The translations under genes were made by a program, and so were the position numbers. This document shows, piece after piece, positions 9,497 through 17,261 of a DNA stretch of 21,753 nt. This stretch comes from an uncultured Phycisphaerales bacterium (GTDB taxonomy: Bacteria; Planctomycetota; Phycisphaerae; WQYP01), in contig CAIPTQ010000023.1 of assembly GCA_903868035.1 (NCBI GenBank), forward strand, positions 1 to 21,753, read 5' to 3'. The notes beneath the pieces were generated by a model. It was not told where the DNA came from, ran no database searches, and was given only the letters and a program-made list of their open reading frames with translations. Within the stretch, counting starts at the first letter, position 1; each line of letters begins with the position of its first letter.

Positions 9497-9583
9497 CGGA
9501 GGCGGAGGGATTCGAACCCCCGGTACCCTCTCGGGTACGCCGGTTTTCAAAACCGGTGCATTCGGCCGCTCTGCCACGCCTCC
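9497..9583 (-). tRNA. tRNA-Ser (anticodon UGA)
   Basis: The 87-nt gene folds as a class II tRNA. The acceptor stem GGAGGCG (9583-9577) pairs with CGCCTCC (9504-9498), with discriminator G at 9497. The anticodon stem CCGGT/ACCGG encloses loop TTTGAAA with anticodon TGA at 9549-9547. The long variable arm has stem GTACCC/GGGTAC. The T arm has GGTTCGAATCC. The 3' CCA is not encoded and must be added enzymatically. The UGA anticodon reads UCN serine codons. Confidence 0.97.
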
Positions 9584-9701
9584 AATAATCCTCCCGTAAA
9601 CAATCATATGAAATCCCGCCCTCGCCGCAAAGCTCTACGCCCCACAACCCCACAACAATCTTCCCGTGACAAACCGCTGACCACGGGCAATTGGCCACAG
9701 T

Positions 9702-10337
9702 CTACTTGGGCTCCTTGAGCGCATCGGACTTGGGCAAATCCTTCAGCGCCGCCAGGCCGAAGACCTCCAGGAAGTACCGCGTCGTGCCGTAGAGCATGGG
9801 CCGGCCGATTTCCTCGGCCCGGCCGACGATTTTGACAAGGTTGTGTTCCATGAGGGAGCGGAGAACCTCGCCGCAGGCGACACCGCGGATGGCTTCGATG
9901 CCCGCCCGCGTGATGGGCTGTTTGTAGGCGACGATGGCCATGGTCTCCAGCGACGCGGGGGTGAGGCGGCCCTCATCCTTCTTCTTGACGAGGCGCTCGA
10001 TGTACTGGGCGTACTGCGGGAGGGTGAGCAACTGATACCCGCCCGCGCGTTCTTCGATGCGGTAGGCGGCCTGGCGCTGCTCGTAGCCCTGGTTGAGCGC
10101 CTCGAGGGTCAGCTTGACGGGCTTGGTGGCATCCAGGCCGACGATCTCGGCGAGTTTCCCCGCCGAGAGGGGCACATCGGTGGAAAACAAGATCGCCTCG
10201 AGCACCTGGGGCAGGGGCATGGCGTCGGACGTCAACTCATGCCCGGGCGCGGGGGCGGCGGCGGCCGTCGCCGGCGGCGTTTCCACGGGTGATTCCACGG
10301 GCGTTTCCATGGGCAAATGATCGGGTGTTGGACTCAT
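9702..10337 (-). CDS. scpB: Segregation and condensation protein B (ScpB)
   Basis: ScpB binds the kleisin ScpA in the bacterial SMC complex, which compacts and separates chromosomes. The 211-residue protein has the family's two winged-helix domains: PLPQVLEAILFSTDVPLSAGKLAEIVGL (about 41-68) and LTPASLETMAIVAYKQPITRAGIEAIRGV (about 125-153), the latter the family signature, then GRPMLYGTTRYFLEVFGL near the C-terminus. The first ~38 residues are a Pro/Ala/Glu-rich, probably disordered extension. The ATG at 10337-10335 lies six bases after a TACATT box with no ribosome site, suggesting a leaderless mRNA. scpA, often adjacent elsewhere, is not in the window. The gene is downstream of the exported-protein gene on the same strand, with 72 bp between. 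Confidence 0.93.
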   Translation of the reverse strand: MSPTPDHLPMETPVESPVETPPATAAAAPAPGHELTSDAMPLPQVLEAILFSTDVPLSAGKLAEIVGLDATKPVKLTLEALNQGYEQRQAAYRIEERAGGYQLLTLPQYAQYIERLVKKKDEGRLTPASLETMAIVAYKQPITRAGIEAIRGVACGEVLRSLMEHNLVKIVGRAEEIGRPMLYGTTRYFLEVFGLAALKDLPKSDALKEPK

Positions 10338-10343
10338 CCGGGC

Positions 10344-10349
10344 AATGTA
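10344..10349 (-). promoter_or_regulatory. -10-like box six bases before scpB
   Basis: On the minus strand TACATT is followed by GCCCGG and then the scpB ATG. No Shine-Dalgarno sequence fits between. No -35 box at standard spacing was found. Confidence 0.4.
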
Positions 10350-10409
10350 GCCGGTGGGATTGGCAACGTCCAGTCAAGCGCCAACGAGTGAAGCCCCAAC
10401 GAGAGTCAT

Positions 10410-12014
10410 TCACGGCATCGCCGGCTGTTCGGTCCCTGCCGGCACTGGCTGCACCTGGAACGTCGTCATCTTCACCAAATCCCGGATCACCTGCTTGGAG
10501 ACCTGCACGTCGGTGTACAAAAAGTTCTGCTCGGAGGACTGCACGGTCCAAGTCACCCCCTGGCCCGCCCAGCCGACTTTCAGCTTCTGGAGCATATCCG
10601 GCGTCAGCCCCGGCATGCCCCCGGCGTCGATGGCCGCCGCCGCCACGGCCCCCAGGTCCACCGCGCCGGCGCAGAGCACCGACGACTTGCCATCCAGGCC
10701 GGCGTTCGCCAGGTCCACCACGTACTTGGCGTCGGAATTCAGCGATATGGCTACGTAGAGCGTCCGCCCGCTCTGAATCTCGTCAATCACCACCTTCTCG
10801 GCGGCCTGCGCCCCGCCCGGGGACAGCGTCAGCCGCTGGGCCTTCTTGTCCCCCACGGTATACGTCGAACTGTCCAGGGTCAGCTTCGCGCTGCCGCCCT
10901 CGGTCGCCAGGCTCACGCCCTCCTTGGCGATATCCGCGATTTCCTTGAGCGCGTCGAAATCCGCGGAGAACTGGTCCACGAGATAGAACACCGGCTTGCC
11001 CTCCTTCATCGCAAACGCCACCGACACCGCCTCCGTCCGCGTGTTGAGCGTCGCGGCCTTGACGACCAAGTCCTTGACGCGCTTGTGCAGCGCCGCCGGC
11101 GTCCCCATGCCGAAAGCGTCCTCCTGCAGGGCCGCCAGTTGCTTCTCGATATAACCCGCCGCCTCCACCGTTGGATACACCACGTGCATGCGCATGATCA
11201 TGCCCGCCGGAAACGCCGGGCGCGGGGCCTCCTTGGCCTTGATGGACAGCGGCGAGGGCGCCAGCCAGCTCTTGAGATGGAAGTTCACATCATCCTGCGC
11301 CAGGGCGATGGTGAGTTTGTCCACCTTGTCCAGCGCGTTTTCCACCGGCTTGCTGTCGGTCAGCACGACGAGGCCCAGCGAACTGGGCAGCGACGTAATC
11401 TGCTTGGCCAGTTCCTTGTACGCCTCGGGGGCGGCCTTGCGGAAGGCGTCCATGTTCGCCGAGGCCACGAACAGATTCGTCGCGTCCTTGTAGTCCGCGG
11501 TGAACAGCGCGTCGGTCAGCGTCGAAAGGCCCCACGTCCCGGCGGCCTCCTTGACGTGCAGATAGTCCGCCGTACGGCGCACCAACTGCATCGCCCCGCC
11601 AACCCCCGAGAACGTGTCCGTCGTCCCCTCAACCGCTTTCCCCCCCGCCGCCATCAGATCGGCCGCCGTGGCCTTCCCGGGCATCACCGGCACACTGATG
11701 AACACGCTGTCCTGGATCGGAAACAACTTGTGCGGATCGCCCGCCAACACCACCACCCCCACGGGCTTGTCGGACGCCACCGTCCCCGCGCCCAGAAACG
11801 GCGCACTCTCCAAGCCCGGCTTCAGGTCAATGCTGTTGTTCAGCGGCAGCCCCAGGTCGGTCAAAAATTTGTTGAGCGCGTCAATCGAAGCCAGCGAAAA
11901 CCGCCCCACCACCACCGGATCCTTGGCCGGTGCCGGCACCTGCGCCAACCCCACCGAAGCCGACACCGCCAGCGCCAGCAAAACCGGCAATACCCGACGT
12001 GAAAAAATGCTCAT
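10410..12014 (-). CDS. Exported protein of unknown function
   Basis: This 534-residue protein begins MSIFSRRVLPVLLALAVSAS and continues to GLAQ, a typical Sec signal peptide (positive end, hydrophobic core, small residues) with likely cleavage after about residue 24. The mature part is alpha/beta-like, with no repeats and no catalytic motif that I recognise. It contains one Cys (in SSVLCAGAVDLG, late in the chain) and a Pro-rich C-terminus. The start has GGAGA four to five bases upstream; a longer frame to 12152 would overlap the prenyl synthase gene and lacks the signal peptide at its N-terminus. The gene follows ispA by 58 bp and may be cotranscribed. A periplasmic or secreted location is inferred; the function is unknown. 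Confidence 0.75.
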   Translation of the reverse strand: MSIFSRRVLPVLLALAVSASVGLAQVPAPAKDPVVVGRFSLASIDALNKFLTDLGLPLNNSIDLKPGLESAPFLGAGTVASDKPVGVVVLAGDPHKLFPIQDSVFISVPVMPGKATAADLMAAGGKAVEGTTDTFSGVGGAMQLVRRTADYLHVKEAAGTWGLSTLTDALFTADYKDATNLFVASANMDAFRKAAPEAYKELAKQITSLPSSLGLVVLTDSKPVENALDKVDKLTIALAQDDVNFHLKSWLAPSPLSIKAKEAPRPAFPAGMIMRMHVVYPTVEAAGYIEKQLAALQEDAFGMGTPAALHKRVKDLVVKAATLNTRTEAVSVAFAMKEGKPVFYLVDQFSADFDALKEIADIAKEGVSLATEGGSAKLTLDSSTYTVGDKKAQRLTLSPGGAQAAEKVVIDEIQSGRTLYVAISLNSDAKYVVDLANAGLDGKSSVLCAGAVDLGAVAAAAIDAGGMPGLTPDMLQKLKVGWAGQGVTWTVQSSEQNFLYTDVQVSKQVIRDLVKMTTFQVQPVPAGTEQPAMP

Positions 12015-12034
12015 GAATTCTCCAAAAAAAACAA

Positions 12035-12068
12035 ACTTCTTACTTCTTACTTCTTGCTTCTTGCTTCC
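12035..12068. repeat. Heptamer tandem repeat in the leader of the exported-protein gene
   Basis: The 7-bp unit (A/G)CTTCTT occurs four times in a row from 12035 to 12062, with a degenerate fifth. It fills most of the 58 bp between the ispA stop and the ATG at 12014. On the transcribed strand it is purine-rich (AAGAAGT). Confidence 0.85.
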
Positions 12069-12072
12069 ACCC

Positions 12073-12984
12073 TCAACTCGTCCTCCCCGCCAGCTCATGC
12101 GCCAACTCCGAGAGCATCCACGCCCCCGGCCCCAGCCGTTCGGCCACTTCATCGGCCAGGCTCACCTGATCCGCCAGATACTCCCGCGCCCTCTCCAGAC
12201 CCACCAGCGACGGATACGTTAGTTTCCCAATGGCCGCGTCCTTGCCGGTCTTCTTGCCCATCTGTTCTGACGTTGCCGTCACATCCAGGATGTCATCCAT
12301 AATCTGAAACGCCAGCCCGATGGCCCGGCCGTACAGATCCACCGCCTCCAATTTCTCCCCTGGGACTCCCGCACACAACCCGCCCATCCGGCAGGCGCAG
12401 CGGATCAACGCCCCCGTTTTCATCCGGTGTATCCGCTGCAACTGCGGCAGCGTCGCGGCCGCCCCGGACTTGGCCTCCCCAGGATGACACGTATCCAGCA
12501 CCTGCCCCCCGATCATCCCCTCCGGCCCGGTCGCCTGCGCCAGTTCCCGCACCAGTGCCGCCGCCAGCGCCGGCTCCTTGACCCGCGTCACGATCAACTC
12601 GAAGGGCAGCGCAGTCAACGCATCGCCGGCCAGAATCGCCAGCGCCTCGCCGTACACCTTGTGATTCGTCGGCCGCCCCCGCCGCAGATCGTCATCGTCC
12701 ATTGCCGGCAGGTCATCATGAATCAGCGAAAAACAATGGATCATCTCAATCGCCCCCGCCGGCGCCATTGCCGTGGCCAACTGTACTTCAGTCCCCCCCG
12801 CCGCCTGGCAGCACAACAACACCAGCGCCGGCCGGATGCGCTTCCCCGGCCCGAGCAGCGAATAGGCCATCGCCTCCTTAAGCCGCGGGGGACACTCCGC
12901 CAGCGACTCGACGAACGCCTTGAGATAGGCGTCGGTGCGCGCCGCCGCCGCCTGCAAAAACACTTTCAATTCGGAACCCGGCAC
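12073..12984 (-). CDS. ispA: Polyprenyl synthetase, farnesyl-diphosphate synthase type
   Basis: The enzyme condenses isopentenyl diphosphate with allylic diphosphates to give farnesyl (or geranylgeranyl) diphosphate, the precursor of quinones, carrier lipids and hopanoids or carotenoids. The 303-residue protein has LLGPGKRIRPALVLL (43-57), the first Asp-rich motif HDDLPAMDDDDLRRGRPTNH (89-108), GDALTALPFE (120-129), GGQVLD (159-164), a Lys-Thr pair (189-190) and the second Asp-rich motif DDILD (230-234). The residues just before the first motif (CFSLIHDD) fit bacterial farnesyl synthases, but product length cannot be fixed by eye. The start is GTG at 12984-12982, with GGAGG seven bases upstream; no closer ATG exists. 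A TATAAT box lies at 13017-13012. Confidence 0.92.
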   Translation of the reverse strand: MPGSELKVFLQAAAARTDAYLKAFVESLAECPPRLKEAMAYSLLGPGKRIRPALVLLCCQAAGGTEVQLATAMAPAGAIEMIHCFSLIHDDLPAMDDDDLRRGRPTNHKVYGEALAILAGDALTALPFELIVTRVKEPALAAALVRELAQATGPEGMIGGQVLDTCHPGEAKSGAAATLPQLQRIHRMKTGALIRCACRMGGLCAGVPGEKLEAVDLYGRAIGLAFQIMDDILDVTATSEQMGKKTGKDAAIGKLTYPSLVGLERAREYLADQVSLADEVAERLGPGAWMLSELAHELAGRTS

Positions 12985-13011
12985 GATGATACCTCCGCCA
13001 AGCAGGCGGGC

Positions 13012-13017
13012 ATTATA
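13012..13017 (-). promoter_or_regulatory. TATAAT -10 box of ispA
   Basis: A perfect TATAAT lies on the minus strand 28 bases before the GTG start, leaving room for the GGAGG ribosome site. The -35 region is not obvious. Confidence 0.5.
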
Positions 13018-13131
13018 CCCGGCGGGGAGGCGTTTGCGATTGCCCCGCGGACCTACAAATAGGTGCTGGGATCGCCACCGGCTTCCTTCCGCCCCCCACC
13101 CCGGATAAACTGCCCCCTTGCAGGAGACCCT

Positions 13132-13815
13132 ATGACCATCAAGCCCGTCCTCAAACCCTATCGCCTGGCCCTTCCCCTTTGCCTCACCCTGGGCCTTGCC
13201 GGCTGCGGCTTTCTGGGCATCGGCGCCGCGCCGCAGGTGCAACTGGCCACGCAATCGTATGGCATGCCGTACCCGGGCCTGGCCGACGCGTCCGTGGCAA
13301 TTGTCGTGTACGCGCCCCTGGCGACGCTCAACGAATACCCCGGGGCGCGGGAGGAAATATCCACTTTTGTCGTCACGCAGATGCGCGGCCACATGCCCAC
13401 CACGCGCATCGTGGACCCCTTGGACGTCATCAACTGGCAGGCCACGAAGTTGAACTGGGCGAATCTCTCCGCCCGCGACCTCGGCCGGCATTTCAACGTG
13501 GACCGCGTGCTGGCCATCGAGGTGCTGGATTATTCGACCCGGCGCCCCATCGGGGTGTCCAATCTCCAGGGCCGCCTCCGGGCCCAGGGCAGGATATATG
13601 ACACCACCCTGGCCGCCGCCGGCCCCGACGAGCGCGGGCATGTGGCGCCGGTCTGGACCGGCCTGGTGGATGCCGCCTGGCCCTCCGGCAAGCCGTTGGA
13701 TCCGACGCAGACCAACGAGGCGGCGGTGCGGCTGCGGACGCTGGATGTGTTTTCCGATTTGCTGGTGCAATATTTTTATGAACGCCGCGAACCGAATCCC
13801 TCGCTTCGCGGATGA
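13132..13815 (+). CDS. Lipoprotein of unknown function, first of a tandem pair
   Basis: The 227-residue protein has a lipoprotein signal: basic start, hydrophobic LALPLCLTLGLAGC with lipobox Cys25. The mature part contains DVINWQATKLNWANLSARDLGRHFNVDRVLAIEVLDYSTR (around 102-142), a pattern shared in outline with the next gene: a resistance to exact family naming, then 'system-location, then VD-x-VL-x-(I/V)-V strand'. I do not recognise a named family. Membrane anchoring, probably facing the periplasm, is inferred. The ATG at 13132 has AGGAG before it; an upstream in-frame ATG (13063) would bury the signal sequence. The next gene starts 25 bp downstream, so the two are probably cotranscribed. 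Confidence 0.8.
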   Translation: MTIKPVLKPYRLALPLCLTLGLAGCGFLGIGAAPQVQLATQSYGMPYPGLADASVAIVVYAPLATLNEYPGAREEISTFVVTQMRGHMPTTRIVDPLDVINWQATKLNWANLSARDLGRHFNVDRVLAIEVLDYSTRRPIGVSNLQGRLRAQGRIYDTTLAAAGPDERGHVAPVWTGLVDAAWPSGKPLDPTQTNEAAVRLRTLDVFSDLLVQYFYERREPNPSLRG

Positions 13816-13840
13816 TGGCGGACGCATCTGGAGGTGCCTC

Positions 13841-14479
13841 ATGGCGCGTGGTTGGCGTGGTCGGTTCGGCAGGGCGGCACCGGCGTTGGTGGTGCTGGCG
13901 GTGTTGGGCGGGTGTGAAATTCTTTACTTCGCCGCGGGCAAAGGCAACCAGCCGGCGCTGTTTAATTTTTCCAAGGGGCAGCGCGTCCTGGTGCTGGTGG
14001 ATGTCAGCAACGGCGTGGCGGCGCCCCCGACGTTCGCCACCACGCTCGCCGACCAGATCGGCAATCATCTGTGGGCGCATAAGGCCGTGAACGTCCCCCT
14101 GGTGCCGCAGGACACACTCCTCAAGTTGCAGCAGACCAATCCCGGCTACAAGAACCTGGGCGTCGCGGACATCGCCCAGGAGACCGGCGCGGATGTCGTC
14201 CTCTACGTGAATGTGCGCCAGTTGCAGACGCCCATCAGCGCTGATGGAGCGGTGGCCGGCGGCCATGCCGAAGTCCTGGTCAAGGTGATCGGCCGTGAGG
14301 GGAATCGGATTTGGCCGGGCGAGCGTGATGGGAAAAGCGTCACGGCGGACCTGGAGATGGGCATGCTGTCCGACCGGGCTATCCCGGAGATCATCAAAAT
14401 AATGTCCGGGCTGTTGACGGTGCGCACGGGCCGGATGTTCCATGAATATGACATGGAAGATCGCTCCATGAACCAATAA
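13841..14479 (+). CDS. Lipoprotein of unknown function, second of a tandem pair
   Basis: The 212-residue protein starts at an ATG with GGAGGT ahead and carries a lipoprotein signal: RGWRGRFGR, then the hydrophobic APALVVLAVLGGC with Cys25 as the lipobox residue. The mature part includes KGQRVLVLVDVSNGVAAPP (about 43-61), FATTLADQIGNHLW, and GVADIAQETGADVVLYVNVRQLQTPI. The layout (lipobox at the same position, a middle segment ending in 'D-x-VL-x-(I/V)-V', similar length) resembles the preceding lipoprotein, suggesting distant paralogues. The late segment VIGREGNRIWPGERDGKSV resembles envelope lipoproteins that report combined rates or stress, but no family is claimed. An anchored periplasmic role is inferred; function unknown. 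Confidence 0.8.
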   Translation: MARGWRGRFGRAAPALVVLAVLGGCEILYFAAGKGNQPALFNFSKGQRVLVLVDVSNGVAAPPTFATTLADQIGNHLWAHKAVNVPLVPQDTLLKLQQTNPGYKNLGVADIAQETGADVVLYVNVRQLQTPISADGAVAGGHAEVLVKVIGREGNRIWPGERDGKSVTADLEMGMLSDRAIPEIIKIMSGLLTVRTGRMFHEYDMEDRSMNQ

Positions 14480-14675
14480 TACCGGCCTGGGGAGTCACCG
14501 TTCCGCCGCCTCCCGCTTTCGCACCCGCCAGTACAGCCGCTCCCGCCCTTATGGGACATGGGAGAGCGCCCAGATTATCCAATGGCTGTTAATTGACGAT
14601 AGATGGGGCATGAAGCCGCGCGACGGAACTCGCGCCGCTTGGCAACGCCGCCTGCCGGCAGGGGAGTATATCATC

Positions 14676-16562
14676 ATGCCCGTCTCACGCCGCTCACCCA
14701 CGCGTTCACGTTCTGACCGTGTACTCCTGGAGACCCTGGAAGCGCGCACGCTGCTTTCGAGCGCGCCCCTGGGTTCGGTGGACTTGCTTTCCCGCACGCA
14801 AGTCACCGGCTGGAGCTACAACGCCGACGACGGCGCCGCCGCGCTCAACATCGACATCACCATCAACGGCGTGAAGACGACGCTGGCGGCCAACCAGAGC
14901 CGGATGGATTTGGCGTCGTGCCTGGGATCGCCCTATCACGGATTTTCCTTCACCATGCCGGCGCTGGCTCCGGGCAGCACCAACGTGCTCGTCGAGGCCG
15001 TCAGCGTGTCGTCGGGCGCGCGCACCACCCTGCGTTCCGGCGTGCTGACCAACCCCGCGCCCACGGGCGCGATTCAAACCGCCACCGCCACCCGGATCAC
15101 CGGCTGGGCCTACGATCCGGATGCCGCCGGGCCGGTCAGCCTGCGCCTGGACCTTGACGGCGTGGCCGGGACGCCCTTTGCCGCCAGCATCGCCCGTGCG
15201 GACATCGCCACGCCGCGGGGCTACAACACGACGACGCTGGGCTTCGACCTTTCCGGCGCCTATGCCGGGCATGTGGTTGAACTTTTCGCCCTCGATGCGC
15301 CCACGGGGGCCGCCACGCTGCTCTACACCAACAACACCAAGCCCATCGGCAGCGTGGACGTCAACAACGGAAGTATCGTCAGCGGGTGGGTCGTCGATCT
15401 CGACAACAAAGCCGCCGCGATCAACGTATACGTCGAGATCGACGGCGTGACCCTCGCCGGCACGCCCACCCCGGCGTCCAACAGCCGGCCGGACCTTGCC
15501 GGCGCGCTGGGCTCGGCCAACCACGGCTTCTCGATCAATATCCCAGGCCTGAGGCCCGGCAGCCACACGATCAGCGTCTACGCCAGCGATGGCCAGGCCA
15601 GCTCACAGGCGCCAGTGCTGCTCGGGTCCAGGGTGGTCACCAACGCCCCGCCGGTGGGCGCGGTGGATGCCGTCAGCGGCACCAGTGTGGCGGGCTGGGC
15701 GCTGGATCCGGATTTGGGCGCCGCCGCCGCCACTGTCCATGTGTACGTCGATCAGCAGGCGTTCGCCTCCGTCTCCGCCGCGCTGCCGCGGCCCAGTCTC
15801 ACGAGCACTTACGGTTCGCCCAACCATGGCTTTTCGGTGAACCTGTCGAGCCTGCCGGCCGGTTCGCATGCCATCACGGTCACCGTCTCCGACAACCTCA
15901 TCAGCGACCAGGATGAAGTGGTGATTTACGACGGCTTCATCAACAACCACCCCCCCGTGGGCAGCTTCGACAGCGTGACCGGGGCGATGATCTACGGCTG
16001 GGCCTACGATCAGGATGCGCCCGGCCAGGCGATCTCCGTGGACGTGTATGTGGACGGCAGTTTTGCCACGACCTTCCAGGCCGATCAGGCCCGCGGCGAC
16101 TTGGATGCCGTGCTGCCCACGCCCCATCACGCCTTTGCCCACGCGCTGCCGGCGGTCGGCTTTGGCACGCATCGCATCGACGTGTACGCGGCCGAAGCGC
16201 AGGGCAACGTCTCGGTGCTCATCGGGTCCAAGACGGTCGTGAACAACCGCCCGCTGGGCTGCCTGGACGTCGCCAGCGCCACGACCATCGGCGGCTGGGC
16301 GGTGGACATCGACCGGCCCGGCGAAAGCGCCGACCTCCGCGTCTACATCAACGGCACCCTGGCGCTCACCCAATCCACCAACGTCAATCGCGCGGACATC
16401 GCGGCCATTCCGCCGCTGTCCATGGTGCCGGGATTCAGCGCCTACGGCTTTAGCATCACGCTGCCGACGCTGGCCGCGGGGCGGAACCAGATCGACGTAT
16501 TCATGGCGGACATAAATAATGGCCTGCTGACGCCGCTGGCGTCCCGCGTGATCACGATCTAG
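14676..16562 (+). CDS. LEPR-XLL secreted protein with six ~100-residue GWA-x-D repeats
   Basis: The 628-residue protein starts at the ATG at 14676, with GGGGAG nine bases upstream. After a basic N-terminus, residues 21-28 read LEARTLLS, the planctomycete surface motif. The rest is six tandem domains beginning at 14763, 15057, 15339, 15645, 15948 and 16248 (285-312 bp each). Each has P-x-G-(S/A)-x-(D/Q), a GW(A/S/V)-x-(D/N)-x-D turn, a 'V-x-V-Y-(V/I)-(D/N)-G' strand, 'R-x-D-(L/I)', and most have an HGFS-like strand and a G-S-H-x-I-x-V strand. This looks like an all-beta, Ig-like fold used for adhesion or cell-surface display. No catalytic or dockerin domain is seen. The domain pattern is known from bacterial surface proteins, but I do not assign a family name. 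Confidence 0.8.
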   Translation: MPVSRRSPTRSRSDRVLLETLEARTLLSSAPLGSVDLLSRTQVTGWSYNADDGAAALNIDITINGVKTTLAANQSRMDLASCLGSPYHGFSFTMPALAPGSTNVLVEAVSVSSGARTTLRSGVLTNPAPTGAIQTATATRITGWAYDPDAAGPVSLRLDLDGVAGTPFAASIARADIATPRGYNTTTLGFDLSGAYAGHVVELFALDAPTGAATLLYTNNTKPIGSVDVNNGSIVSGWVVDLDNKAAAINVYVEIDGVTLAGTPTPASNSRPDLAGALGSANHGFSINIPGLRPGSHTISVYASDGQASSQAPVLLGSRVVTNAPPVGAVDAVSGTSVAGWALDPDLGAAAATVHVYVDQQAFASVSAALPRPSLTSTYGSPNHGFSVNLSSLPAGSHAITVTVSDNLISDQDEVVIYDGFINNHPPVGSFDSVTGAMIYGWAYDQDAPGQAISVDVYVDGSFATTFQADQARGDLDAVLPTPHHAFAHALPAVGFGTHRIDVYAAEAQGNVSVLIGSKTVVNNRPLGCLDVASATTIGGWAVDIDRPGESADLRVYINGTLALTQSTNVNRADIAAIPPLSMVPGFSAYGFSITLPTLAAGRNQIDVFMADINNGLLTPLASRVITI

Positions 16563-16604
16563 GTCGGATTATCTCCCGGCGTCTCAATCTTGACATCCCG
16601 CCGA

Positions 16605-16633
16605 TTGATCCACGGGTCAGGATTGAGTACCAT
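16605..16633 (+). promoter_or_regulatory. Promoter of the DUF4258/YgiT-like pair
   Basis: TTGATC (16605-16610), a 17-base spacer and TACCAT (16628-16633), then five bases (ATTTT) and the ATG at 16639. With this spacing the transcript would start at or next to the A of ATG, making the mRNA leaderless. Confidence 0.45.
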
Positions 16634-16638
16634 ATTTT

Positions 16639-16956
16639 ATGGCTTTGCTGGATGATATTCAGAATAAGATCGCGCGGCGGCTGTATGAATTCTCAAAACA
16701 CGCCGTGGATCAAACGATCATTCGGAACATCAGCGTTTCCGAACTGGAACAGGCGCTATCGAACCGCAGCGAAGTGCTTGAGGACTATCCCGAGGATAAG
16801 TATGGGCCGAGTTGTCTGATACTGGGTTTCACGAGCGCGGGGCGGCCGCTTCATGTGCAGTGCAGCCACCCCACGCGGCCTTTGATTAAAATAATCACGG
16901 TCTACGAGCCGGATGCGGAACTCTGGATCGACCTGCGGATTCGCAGGACGGAATAA
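16639..16956 (+). CDS. DUF4258 protein, probable toxin of a toxin-antitoxin pair
   Basis: The 105-residue protein matches the DUF4258 pattern: FSKHAVDQTIIRNISVSELEQAL (18-40), VLEDYPEDKYGPSCLILGF (46-64), GRPLHVQCS (68-76) and IKIITVYEPDAELW (83-96). DUF4258 proteins have a RelE-like small fold and are frequently paired with a YgiT-type antitoxin, as here: the partner starts 12 bp after this stop codon. They are therefore suspected RNA-cleaving toxins, though this is inferred from the pairing and not shown. The conserved His21 is present. The ATG has no ribosome site but lies five bases after a promoter-like box. Confidence 0.82.
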   Translation: MALLDDIQNKIARRLYEFSKHAVDQTIIRNISVSELEQALSNRSEVLEDYPEDKYGPSCLILGFTSAGRPLHVQCSHPTRPLIKIITVYEPDAELWIDLRIRRTE

Positions 16957-16968
16957 CGAGGTGCGACC

Positions 16969-17178
16969 ATGAAAGAAACGATGCTCGATACCGAAGTGAC
17001 TTACACCGTGGTAAATGGCGGCAAGTTCATCCTCATCGAGCATGTGCCGGCACGGGTATGCCGCGAAACCGGGGAGCAGTTTTTCACCCCCGAGACGGTG
17101 GAGCATATTCAGGCGGTGATAAAAAGCCGCAAGCAGCCAATCAGGGTCATGGAAACGCCCGTCTATAATTATGCATGA
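16969..17178 (+). CDS. YgiT-type antitoxin-like protein lacking zinc cysteines
   Basis: The 69-residue protein keeps the YgiT/MqsA-N pattern: VTYTVVNGGKFILIEHVPARVC (10-31), then GEQFFTPETVEHIQAVI (35-51). Family members normally bind zinc through two Cys-x2-Cys pairs. Here the first pair is gone (the N-terminus is MKETMLDTEV) and the second has only Cys31, with Thr34 at the partner position. The fold may survive without zinc. A GAGG-type ribosome site precedes the ATG at 16969. It follows the DUF4258 gene by 12 bp, the usual toxin-first order of such pairs. Antitoxin function is inferred from pairing and similarity. Confidence 0.75.
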   Translation: MKETMLDTEVTYTVVNGGKFILIEHVPARVCRETGEQFFTPETVEHIQAVIKSRKQPIRVMETPVYNYA

Positions 17179-17249
17179 CACAGCGCGCGGGTCCCGCAAG
17201 GCCATTCATGCCGGCGTTGCATATTCTTTTCCCAGCGCCCCACTTGGGC

Positions 17250-17255
17250 TAAAAT
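17250..17255 (+). promoter_or_regulatory. -10-like box six bases before the tetrapyrrole operon
   Basis: TAAAAT is followed by CCGGAC and the ATG at 17262. No ribosome site lies between, so the operon mRNA is probably leaderless at this end. Confidence 0.45.
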
Positions 17256-17261
17256 CCGGAC

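Noticed and set aside
9663..9687. Possible intrinsic terminator downstream of scpB (CCCGTG/CACGGG, 13-base loop)
   Set aside because: The stem is only six pairs with a long loop and no good U-tract, so it is too weak to call.
13493..14476. Minus-strand open frame across the lipoprotein pair
   Set aside because: Arg/His/Pro-rich shadow product; the plus-strand genes have lipoboxes and ribosome sites.
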